Source: Haliclona indistincta
Taxonomy: Eukaryota > Porifera > Demospongiae > Haplosclerida > Chalinidae
Reading direction: 5' to 3'
NCBI GenBank assembly: GCA_964017065.1
Contig: OZ024784.1
Location: forward strand, 17,775,152 to 17,839,151
Length of the DNA: 64,000 bases
In this document: positions 22,383-34,268 of the stretch, piece after piece
How the letters are laid out: each line of letters begins with the position of its first letter
How positions within the stretch are numbered: the first letter of the stretch is position 1
The notes under the pieces: model-generated
What the model was told of the DNA's origin: nothing
The model's input: the letters and a program-made list of their open reading frames with translations, nothing else
Database searches by the model: none
Made by a program: the position numbers and the translations under genes

Positions 22383-23760
22383 TTAAGATGGTGTGTTCTC
22401 TTCATTCAGTTCCTCTGATGTCTTGCTTGATCTTCTCTTACTGCTTTTAGACTTCTTCCTTGCAGTACCTGTGCCTCCAAGTTCAATTATTTGAATAACA
22501 TATTGTGGGATTTGTGATCTCTATAATAATGAGTAATAATTAGTTACATACTAATAATACTGTGGAGTGTACCTGACTAGCTGTGATCTGTTGAAGATAT
22601 ACTAGTAATGATTCTCTGAGCACAGTACTCATCTAGTGACCAGAAAAAACTTGTGATAGTAACTTTACACAGACATGCTCAAGGAGTAGTTGCGAGTCCA
22701 ATTTGTATCACGCTGCTTCATTACATACCTCTAGCACACTCCCTAACTGATCAGGAGGTAACTGTAGTAACACTTGATGTGAGTGTGGCTTGGTGACCTG
22801 AATGAGGAGGAGGAGTGATCTGTGACAGGCACACATGAACCATGCCTACCTCACAGCACTTGACAAATCCTTGCCAGACCTTGAGTAGCTTCCACACAAA
22901 TTAGTTGATAGAAAATGAAAATCAAATTAATTAGGAAGCTGCTATCATAACAAATAACAGATGCTTTCAAAACCAATTATTTTTTTACCTACATTCAGTC
23001 ACTGCCCCATATCAAAACTGACATGCACAAACAATGGAACAAAGCTCACTACTCTAAGCTCAATGCAGACAATGGAGCCGCTATAGCATACCTCTCACTA
23101 CAGCTCTACCATACCTCTCACTACAGCTTTCAGAGTAGCCTCATCATTCCTGCAGTCAATGTTGTGTAGAGCAATGAGTAGCTCGGAAGGTGTCACTGGG
23201 CTCATACTATGACTCTGATCACCAGCACACAGCATAGCACACACACTCAACAACTCCTCACTATTACTGTAAGTACCTTTGTATGAGACCAGTAGCTTAT
23301 CAAATACTCCTCTCACTACATTGGGAGTGAGTCTGATGAACTTGGGCAGTGCTGCAATAACCTCGTGCTGATAGCGAGAGAAGAAAAGTGGTCAAAGATG
23401 GCGTGTTACTCTTACCTTCTGGAGCCCATGCAGTACAGGAATAAGGAACCGAACATCAGACGAGTTCTTCTGATACAGTTCTCTTACTCTCTGCACCAGA
23501 TCAGGCAATGGAGGAGCTGAGGGGAGGGGCACTAGTCCATTATGGTGACAGCAGCTCTCTCTACTCACCACTCTCGGTCAGTATATGGAGCATCCTCATG
23601 ATAAGGTTCTAGGGATAGTAAGCCATTCAATCAAGTAGCTCATGAGAACCCAGTTGTCAAAAACACAAACATAAATACAAGCACGGGTCATAAAATTTGT
23701 GAGCTTACTGGTTGATCAAGAGGATCAACAAATTCAATAGGATTTTTCTGACAGTAGCAA
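22383..23760 (-). pseudogene. Symplekin 3'-end fragment, unit 2
   Basis: Stop at 22383-22385. The exons for the basic tail, the YLQQITASQ exon, VTKPH..., and [11 protein letters not shown] are followed by a deletion joining two introns (near 22893) that removes the CPRLV and [12 protein letters not shown] exons. Next come good copies of [20 protein letters not shown]...[20 protein letters not shown] (23098-23370) and the [16 protein letters not shown] exon. More 5' pieces (23560-23760) are scrambled. Cannot encode symplekin. Confidence 0.85.
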
Positions 23761-23842
23761 TCATGGATCAAGGGGAGGTCGACTCGCTGTACTCACATCT
23801 GACCACATACATAGACAATACTATTATAATATTGAAACGCCC

Positions 23843-23927
23843 TCCTATCTATCCTCCTTTCCTATACACGCACCGATATGATGCGATACGCACGTATTAG
23901 TGACCACGCCTAAGATAGGAGGGCGTG
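23843..23927. repeat. Small inverted repeat
   Basis: CGCCCTCCTATCT and AGATAGGAGGGCG face each other across about 60 bp in the short gap before copy D. Confidence 0.6.
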
Positions 23928-24000
23928 TCGACGCCGACATCTGGCGATTCGCTGCGATTTGACTGCTGAGAACTTTAACTGATGAAACTCCAAACTCATA

Positions 24001-25206
24001 ATGGCAGATATCAAAGTCGATGTTAACCTTGGAATATCTAACCAGAAAATAGTCCTGTACAACTTAAAGGCACTGCAGCAAATCTTTAAGGAGGAGCTCG
24101 GTGAAATTGGATAAAAAATCAGCTCAAGATGTTGAGGACCCAAAAACATCAATAAAAAAGGATGAAGACGGCTTCAAGTGGAGACAATTGCCTAGTACTT
24201 CCAGAGAGTGCATGATCATCGCCTCAGGAGGAGTGCCAAATGGAAGGTCTATATGGTTGTACCCAAGCAACGCGACAACACACTAACTGATAGTGATGCA
24301 CTACTGCTGAGGAGAGAGCTAGATGTTATACAGGAGAAGATGAGGCATAATGAGAACAGTTATCTCGTTCAAGTGTGTGCAGATTACTGTGGGGTTGAGA
24401 TGAGCAGAGACTACTTACATGGAGAAGATTAAACAACTAATGACAGACTGCAAACAATCTGGAAGTAAGACTCAAACACAAATACATGGGATGCATTATT
24501 TTTTAATTATTGTTATAGTTGTCATCTGGTACACTGTCATGGTGAGAGAGGGACTGGTAACTGGTGCTTCAAAGATGGCGTGATCTCTTTTGAGGATATC
24601 TTTGCTCTCTACATGGATCACATCAGAGGAAAGAGGATCACTCTGATCTGTGACTGCAGCTATTCTGGTAGCTGGGTAGAGCAGTGTGCCAAGAAGCTAG
24701 ATGAGATTGGAATACCTTCTTGTGGTCACCATACTAGAGAGCAGGGCATCTTGATCAAGGTTTTCTGCTCATGCAAAGACGACCAGAAGGCAACAATGCT
24801 AGTATACTGTGAGGAAGGAATGTATGTGAAGAATAATAGTAGTTTAACAATTCGGGATAGAGCAAAATTAAATGAAAACCAGCAGAGTGTAAGCGAAGAT
24901 TTTGCTGAGATTCGATGTAGAAAAGAGGAGGAGTGTGAGGTACCAGCACACCACACTTGGATGAACCGACTCATTAATGGAGCTTATCATTACATAGTCA
25001 GAGGGACGGATGGAGGTAAACCAGCCTGGCATTGTGTTGTAATAGAAAAGGAGAAAAAAGAGCAATTCATGGCTAAGGTAGCAACAGGAACTGTTGATGT
25101 TGCTCACTATGGTAAAATTCTCTGCTCTGGATGGGGTAAGGATCCACCAGAAGAGAAGAAAAGACAGCTTGAAGATCAATTCATGCGATATCTTAAAAGA
25201 GAATAA
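24001..25206 (+). pseudogene. Caspase-like protease, frameshifted (copy D)
   Basis: Starts with the family N-terminus (MADIKVDVNLGISNQKIVLY) but leaves frame at about 24105, again near 24230 and near 24415. It also has a one-base deletion inside the codons for WYTGHGERG (about 24533), which destroys the His motif frame. From 24580 a clean 208-codon frame runs through LICDCSYSGSWVEQC and the SGWGKDPPEEKKRQ tail. Either a recent pseudogene or an assembly with several single-base indels. The intact Cys half could still be translated alone. Confidence 0.78.
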
Positions 25207-25707
25207 GATATTGTGTTACCTGACCTGCTTTAGCTTCTGTGTTGTTTTTGTGTGCTTTAGTTCTTTTGGTATAGTGGCTTAGTTGTTTTTTTCTTCCTAA
25301 GTGAAGTAGTTAGCCTACTTATATATCTATTAATGTGTTTTATTGATGTCTTTATGTTGTTACTGATTGACAAGACTTTTGTTGTGCCGTTGTCTGTCAT
25401 ACCATCTGTGCACATTATCAGTTTGCTTACTAACTGCTAGTTGTTTTTGTATAAATTTAATTTGATGGGAAAGGGTATACTTAAAATGAGAAAACATGCA
25501 TGTATCTATAATTATTATAGGAGTCTTTTTTAGCTGCAGACTACTCCTATTTTGGGTACTTTGAACTTTTGAGTACATGTATAGTAAAATTCTCTGCTCT
25601 GAATATTATTCACAACTTGATTTGTGAACTAGAAACCTTACTAAAGATGTACTGTAGTATTTATAAAGAAAACATCATCAAAACAATGAAAATTACATAA
25701 ACAGTGA
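25207..25707. other. Spacer between copy D and symplekin 3' end
   Basis: 3' flanks of two convergent genes; paralogous to the spacers behind copies B and C. No gene seen. Confidence 0.55.
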
Positions 25708-28700
25708 TTAAGATGGTGTGTTCTCTTCATTCAGTTCCTCTGACGTCTTGCTTGATCTTCTCTTACTGCTTTTAGACTTCTTCCTTGCAGCACCTGTGCC
25801 TCCAAGTTCAATTATTTGAATAACATACTGTGGGATTTGTGATCTCTATAATAATGAGTAATTATTAGTAACATACTAATACTGTGGCTGTGTGTACCTG
25901 ACTAGCTGTGATCTGTTGTAGATATACTAGTAATGATTCTCTGAGCACAGTACTCATCTAGTGACCAGAGATAGTAACTTTACATAGACATGCTCAAAGA
26001 GTAGTTGTGAGTCCAATTTGTATCACTGTTTTTACTGGTACTACTGAGTTGCTTTATTGCATACCTCTAGCACACTCCCTAACTGATCAGGAGGTAACTG
26101 TAGTAACACTTGATATGAGTGTGGCTTGGTGACCTGAATGAGGAGGAGTGATCTGTGATAGGCACACATTAACCATGCCTACCTCACAGCACTTGACAAA
26201 TCCCTGCCAGACCTTGGGTAGCTTCCAAATCTAAACACCAAATACAAAACAATTACTAAGATTTGTTCTTAAATACAAGTACAAGCACAAGTACAGCTTT
26301 AACTGTGAGCTTGTCAAGTTTGTTGGAGAAATGACTTCATGTTTATGCATGTCATTTCACTGTTCACACTATTTTATAAACCCAAAGTCCAAAACTATGT
26401 TTAAAATGGCTAATACATACTGTTACTTATTGTCTGTATTGTTATGCCTCGGTGGGCGGAGCCACGAGGCATACAGTAGTTCGTTGGTTTGTCATTCATT
26501 CTGTCCGCATGCAGAACTTCGCGTCGGCAGAAAACCAAGCGCTGAAACTTGCAATACATGTTCAACTCGGTGTTGCCTCGGAATTGAATTGATAGACTTT
26601 TGGTTTCAATGCTTCGTTACCTTTAATGGCATTGCTGGACTCGCTCAGCATTGTGGGACTTCGCTGAAGATAAAGCTGTCTACTATAGTCCTCTTCACAG
26701 CTTTTAAGACAATTCTGTACTCAAGGTAGTACAGTGAGTGCTGAGAAATCAATCGTGCTATCGCTAAGCAGCGGCAGCTCCAGCAAGCTAGCAACCAGCG
26801 CTCACGTGCTGTGTTGATTATAGGCACGCCCAACTGAATTCCATGTGGTTAGCACTTGGCATAGTTGCAACCCACTAGCTTATTCTGCAAACTGTGCTGT
26901 ATTGCAGCTTGTTGCAGCGCTCTCAGCTGCAGTTTGTTGCTGTGTATGTGAAATGGCTGCATTCCACCCCGAGGCATCTGCACCTTTGGTGCTTCATTAC
27001 ATTAAGTATTCAAAGTACATTGATATATATTTTAAGTACAAGTACATCCATACTATAGGACTGAAGTATAAGTACAAGTACATGTACGAGTACAAGTACC
27101 AATGTACTGGCATGCATCCTCCAGTAGTATCAGAACGAGTTGCATTACCTGTTTATTGATGAGTTTGGTGAGAATTGTCATCACAAAATTGACCAGTCGT
27201 GGACATACTCCAATACTCTGAATCACCTGATGAGACAGAGTGTGTCAGCTAGTATTGTGTGTGATGTCACTCTTACTGTTCTCATGAACAGCATGGGTAC
27301 TGGGTTCTGGTCCATCAGATGCTGTAGCACTACAGCCAGCACCTCTTGTGTGTACACACTCTTCTCAGCAAAACACAAATTAGTTGCTAGAAAATGAAAT
27401 ATCAAAATTAATTAGGAAGCTGCTATCAAAACTAATAACAGCTACTTTCAAAACCAATTATTTCTACCTACATTCAGTCACTGCCCCATATCAAAACTGA
27501 CATGCACAAACAATGGAACAAAGTTCACTACTCTAAGCCAAGAGTAAATAATAGAAGAGAGAGTATCCAACTCCAATATACCCGTCAAGGACACTCTCGG
27601 GAAAGTAACGTGACCAGCACGCGAGCAGATGACGTTTATCTGTATTAATTATTCATCGTGTAACGTCATGACTTAGTATGCACGCCGCGATCACGATTGC
27701 AACAGCACTTGAAAGTCAAGGCTAGCATTTTCAAGTCGGATGCGTTATATAGAGCCTGCAGGTGGATGCCAGTACCAAAGTTTGAAGTCCACCAGAAGAT
27801 GGCTATCTTATTTGGTCACGGTGCGTCCCACACGAAATTTAAGCCGCCGTTTTTCCCAGCAGTGTTTAAAAGGCGGCGCCGTTGCTATGGGCTAGATTTT
27901 CGTGTTATAAAGCTGCTACGAACACATCGCAAGCAGAACAGCACTACCACTGGAAGTACAGCTTGCATAACAAGTTTCAGCGAGGTAGCTTACGTTGACG
28001 GGTCGTCAGAGGCGCGACAAAAACCACGCCTACATGTCTAAAAGACTTTTTTACTGTGCGTCCCAGATTGCTGAAACCAAGTTTCTGTGGGTATTTCGAC
28101 ACGAGGAATACAGTAACGGAGAGCTTTTGGCAATACAGCAGCGACTAACAGTACTTACGTAACTTATCTTGGCTGTTGAGTACGCAATTCGAAAAAACTC
28201 TCCGTTACAGTGTTGGCCACGTGTAGGTTACGATCTTGGCGCTGTATAAACGTACTCCAGTGCTTCATGCCCGAGTTTTATACTGTTTTGTGCTTTCTCT
28301 GCGCGTACACGAAGTACAGCATACTACAAAGCGCGAAATGATATTCACAACCGTGTGACGATATTCACAACCGCATAATGATATTCACAAATACTGACCG
28401 CCTTATGAATATTAATTAGTGTTGAGCACCCTTAAGGCAGAAATAATACTATCTGGTGAACGAGTGGCTGCTCGCTTTGCCTGTGGAGCGGAGTCGCTTG
28501 CTGTTTATCGAGCTGTTTACAAATGTATAGCTTCAAGGTGTAGGCGGGGCGCGACAACAAGCTACGATCGAAGGCAAGATTTTCACTGCCACATGTACGT
28601 CAGATTACGTCAATTTGCTCGCGTGCTGGTCACGTTACTTTCCCGAGAGTGTCCCTGACGGGTATATTGTAGTTGGATACTCTCTCTTCTATTATTTACT

Positions 28701-31700
28701 CTTGTCTAAGCTCAATGCAGACAATGGAGCTGCTATTATGCTATACCATACCTCTCACTACAGCTTTCAGAGTAGCCTCATCATTCCTGCAGTCAATGTT
28801 GTGTAGAGCAATGAGTAGCTCGGAAGGTGTCACTGGGCTCATACTATGGCTCTGATCACCTGCACACAGTATAGAACACACACTCAACAAGTCCTTGCTA
28901 TTGCTGTAAGTACCTTTGTATGAGACCAGTAGCTTATCAAATACTCCTCTCACTACATTGGGAGTGAGTCTGATGAACTTGGGCAGTGCTGCAATAACCT
29001 CTTGCTGATAGCGAGCGAAGGAAAGTGGTAAAAGATGGCGTGATACTCTTACTTTCTGGAGCCCATGCAGTACAGGAATAAGGAACCGAACATCAGACGA
29101 GTTCTTCTGATACAGTTCTCTTACTCTCTGCACCAGATCAGGTGAGGGAGGAGCTGAGGGGAGAGGCAATAGTCCATTATGGTGACAGCAGCTCTCTCTC
29201 TCTACTCACCACTCTCGGTCAGTATATGGAGCATCCTCATGATAAGGGTCTCCGCTCCAGATGGACAGTAAGCAACCAGATCAAGCAATTCATGAGAACC
29301 CATACCAATGCTTTGAACCTAACAACAAAATGAAAAAAAAAACACAATTAGTCGGGGGGTTCCAGCGTCGGAAATTCCTGACCCTAACCCGGTTTTTCAG
29401 TTTGCACCGTTACCCACCACCCACTACGTCATTTTGCATCATTATAATGATATTCATAATTGACGTTTGATTATTCATGGTGTTAATTATATTCACGCAA
29501 TACCACATACTTAATATTCATGCATCGATCGCGGCGATGGCTGCAGCAGCAGACGAAAGCGCTGTTACTGTGGCCGTGGTTTTGAAACAACAGCCCTCAG
29601 TGACTACCACACACCAGAACACAAAAGAGCCAGCGACTTAGGCGGCAAGCCATGACAGCAAACAAGATGCAACGCCTGGTCAGCTACTTTCCAAGGCTGC
29701 AGCTCTTGATTTCTCAGCTCTAGTTGCACAACAGTTGTGTCCTTCTACGCTGCAAGCAGAGCAAGAATAGCTAACTATTAGCTGAGTGCCAGCTTGTTTT
29801 TTGTGTATGCATGTTTCTGTTTAGTTTACTTGATAAGTTATCTTACATAATTATTGATTTCAAAACAATATGCAATTTCTTATTATGTATATTACTTACT
29901 GAGCACCTGCTGACCACTGTTAATACTAAGTATGGTATTTATTAGTGTAATCAACGTGAACAATGATCGATCATTACCATACAATTAAGCTACTCTGCCA
30001 CTGAATATTGTTAATAAACTGGTTTAATGGACATGTTAGTAGAAATTATCCACATATCTGGTCAGAAATAGATATAAAACTCCTAAAAATGTCTGTACTA
30101 TTTTTTCAATAAATGGACTTTTTTTCCAAAATGGCCTTTACCCACCCACCCTCTTTTTTGGCTTAGGGTCTGAAACTTTTAGTACTGGAACCCCCTGCAA
30201 TTAGTTCAAAATGTTAGAGCTATTTCTCACATACCGGTTGATCAAGAAATTTCAACAGGATTCTCTTGACAGTAGCAGTAGTGTTAGTGTATACTATAGC
30301 TAGTCTAGAGTGTGGTAAAGAATGTGTCAAATAGACAGAGAGGAGATATATGGCTTACTCTTTGAGGAGTTTGTGGTTGAGAGGGAGAAGAGAGAGGAAG
30401 AGACCGGAACATGTTCGAACAGCATCTTCACTCCACTCAATAGCAACATCTGATGGGAACAGAGAGTACAGTAGCAGGAGAAGGAAGGCACACTCACCCA
30501 GGTCAGATTCCTGTTGTTGCTGGAAGGTCGGATGATCAGAGAGTAGGTTCTGTAGTCCCTGCACTGCAAACCGCTAAGAAACAAAAACAAAAGTTCGGTT
30601 TAAATTGCACTATAGTATCACCTCAATCATTGGAGTCAGTTCTGGTTTGGGATAGAATCGTTTTGTTATGTGAAGAGCCTGAACACGAGCCTACATAAGT
30701 TGGAATATGTCATATTGATAGATGTCATGATGTCTCCATACCAGCTCTAGGTCATTCCTAGTCACCTCCAGTAGCGCCTGCATGTAGTCTTCAGTGCCTC
30801 GTGTTCTCTTCATCACAAGATCACGCAGCGTACACAAACCAAGGAATGCTCTCTCCTAGATAAAAATCACAAATGACAACGGTCTTGATCACAAGCCGAT
30901 ACGAGTTTCGAGTCACTGTTGTACTTTAACCACACTTACCTCTTCTCTACAGTAGCTCTTAATAATCTCTAGTGCTGTTGGTGTCAGACATGGAGCCTCT
31001 AGAACAAGCTTTACAAACAATCTGAACAGACACAAAAGAACACACATCACAGCACTCCTTTCTCTCTTATACATGTACACTTCACCTATCTCTGCTGTCC
31101 AACTTCTTCTTAGCTCCTGTGAGCAGCCCAGTGAGGCAGGAGTCGTAATGGAGGTTGTTCTGAGCAGTAGTGAGGTAGCCCTCAATGACACAATACTCGG
31201 CATACAGCCACGCCATGGCTAGGTCAAAGTGAGAGCGTAGATCACACAGAATAAACTCCAACAGAACTGAGAGGAAAGCAACAACTGACAAACTACCACA
31301 CACGTGCATCTATACTGACCATCATTGAGCTCTCCACCGAACTGTACTACTAGTGAAATGATGAGTTTGGTTCTATCCTGAAATGGAGAGCAAAATAATG
31401 GGGGAAAAAAACATTCAAAGTGTGCTAAATATTATTCACCTGACTGGCTGCTCCGTGAGGTGCGATTTCTGAATAACAAAGCAAGTTATAACATCTCTCG
31501 TACACTACTGTATCTCTCTCACTCTCAGCTGCTAGTAGCCTCTTGAAAGCCTCTAGTGACAGCTGCTGCTGTTGGTCAGATGGTAGTGGACGGACCACAC
31601 TCGATAGATCGAACCGTCTGATCTTTTTGAGGCGCTGGGGACCAGCTGTCACTCTTTTCTGATCTCCTTCCTCTTGCGCCATGCTTTCCTCTGGTAGATA

Positions 31701-31816
31701 TAACAGATCAAGAATTAGACATTTGCAAATTTAAGTCTTTACCTTCTGGTTCAGCAGTAGGAAGAACCACCAGCTTGATAATGGAAGAAGGAGGTAGTGA
31801 AAGAGAGAGAGAGAGA

Positions 31817-31850
<34 letters not shown>

Positions 31851-31887
31851 TGGAGAAAGACAGGGAGAGAGAGAAGGGGGAGGGAAG

Positions 31888-31944
<57 letters not shown>

Positions 31945-32713
31945 GATTCAAAGTATTAGCAATACTCACATTGTCAGTGTGAATAGCATCGGCTTGGGGC
32001 ATATCAAGCTTGCTGTCTCCCTCATCTCCATCGTCCAGAGGCATGGCAGCCACGGGTGGCGGAGCATCACCAAAGAAGGCAGTGTACGCTAAATTGAAAG
32101 AGGGGTCAAATATGTCCGGCATTCCAAGAAGTGATCCAAGATAGCTGAGCTCCTTCATAGTATCGGCAAGATCAGCAGGAGGCTCTTCCTAGAGAAAAAA
32201 ATTTAAAACCGTTACACGCACTCCTTTTAACTGTACGTGGTTACCTCTGGTTCCTCTTTCTTGGGTCGCTTCTTCTCCCTTTCTTCTGGAGATGGTGGAG
32301 CCTTCCTCTTGCGAGGATCAGACACCACAGGACTAGGACCAGCAGCTGATGCGCTGGGTCCTTGGTTAGGAGGAGAGGATACCTGCAAAGGAGAGAGTAT
32401 ACAAAGTAGAAAGACAAATGCTTGAGCTAACTTACAGTTGATGAGTGAGGCTGGATACCCTTGGTTTGGGCACCAACACCAATACCAGCTGAGGTCATTT
32501 GAGAAGCTAGCAATCGAGCAAGATGAGTCACCTAGATCGGGATAGTTAGAGGAGATAGCATGGGTTGTGTGTGCTGTACCTGTGCTTCATTACCAGCTGA
32601 AGCAATGGGTGTGTAGGTATGTTGGAAGTTACGAGGAATGAAGTGGGGAAGCTTCGCCATGCTAGCCATTACAAGCTCAACTACAGCTTCAGGTACCAGC
32701 AGAGGCTTCAAAT

Positions 32714-32749
<36 letters not shown>

Positions 32750-33408
32750 GAGTGAGTGAATGAATGAGAAAGACAGAGAGAAATATTACCCGATGTCGTC
32801 ATTTCAATAGCCTCCAATAGTGAACTGTTAGCGCCGGGTGTCAGTGGTACCTCAGGATCCTTGGTTGCTGCATCAGGCTCCACCTTGACCTTAACTTCAC
32901 TACTGAGCTGAAGAACAGCACAATGACACTAGTCTCACCACAGACACACACTTACAGACAGTCGAGATTTCTTAATAGTACTAGAAGCTTCTCCACCATC
33001 AGATCTGATATGTTAAGAAACTAGTGAACATGTGTATCGGATGAGAAATATTCACCTTTGCCGTTTCAAGTTCTCGGGAGTGACCTTGGGTGTGTTCTTC
33101 ATAATCTGGTGTGAGGGATGATATTGCAAAGTGTACAGATGTCATAAGCTGACCTCAGATTGAGTAGAGCCCAAAGCAGTCAACAGAGTAGTGATTTGTG
33201 CTCTGGAATCAACTAGTAGAGGGAGAGAGATGATTGATGATGATATGGGTATGACTCACAAGATGCTGGTTGTCTCAGTAGCCCCAGTAGTTGACTCTGA
33301 AGAAAAAAAACCATGATTGCGCACAAAAAGTTTTTGTTGGTGCTAACCTTGAGATGCTTGCTAACACTATTGATCTGCGAAGAACTAAAATGAATGGGAA
33401 GATTGGCT

Positions 33409-33461
<53 letters not shown>

Positions 33462-33467
33462 CGAGAG

Positions 33468-33504
<37 letters not shown>

Positions 33505-34215
33505 CAGTGAATTGATAGTTGTATAGTATTAGTATACCTTGTAACAGCTCAAAAGCCTGTACTACAGTCGGGATGTGCATCGGGCGTTGCTTAGCTACAC
33601 TGCACAGCGTACTAACACAAGTCATCAGGTTGACACTGTCAGAGTGAAGATATATAGCAGTATCACCAGCTTGTGAGAGCAATACCAACCTTGATATCTC
33701 GGGTGAGGCCGATAGCTCTAGTACCTTACCAAGCACCATGCCTGCCTCCTCTCTTAGAGCTGACGTTTTCAACAGAGGATGTGAAACAGGTACCTAAAAG
33801 TACAAAATTAAATCAAAGAACTGTTATGCACAAACCATGTCAAGAGAGAAGTCTTGTTCACTAGTTCTTGGTGGTTCAGATCCCTGTACACACAACATTG
33901 CACAATACTTATCATACTAAGAATATCTCACTGGTTCTTTCTTAGTCTGTGACAGTATAACCATCTCCATGAATTTGATAGCTAGTGTACGTACACTGCA
34001 CGAGTTGATAAATGAGTGAGTGTTTCAACGTGCTCTAACTTACCCATCATTTTCTGTTGTCAGTAAGTTGATGATCTCAGTTTTGGCTTCAGATAAAATC
34101 TATCAACAAATTGAGAGATGAGTTTGAAAAGTGCAGCACAAAGCAGTGTCACCTCCCACATATCCTCCATCACTTTTTCCACGACCTTTGTCTTGTTCAC
34201 CAACTAAATGGTTAG

Positions 34216-34268
<53 letters not shown>

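Noticed and set aside
3900..25206. Tandem short repeats as a possible CRISPR array
   Set aside because: Repeats are adjacent, without unique spacers, and the genome is clearly eukaryotic.
27697..28041. 114-codon frame inside the 27539-28704 element as a transposase
   Set aside because: No DDE, HTH or other transposase motif visible; element is short and probably non-autonomous.
31751..32158. Ser/Leu-repeat protein frames over GA tracts (also 32689-32883, 33275-33772, 34103-34291)
   Set aside because: Read-through of symplekin exons into (CT)n introns; the homologous exon parts are assigned to symplekin.
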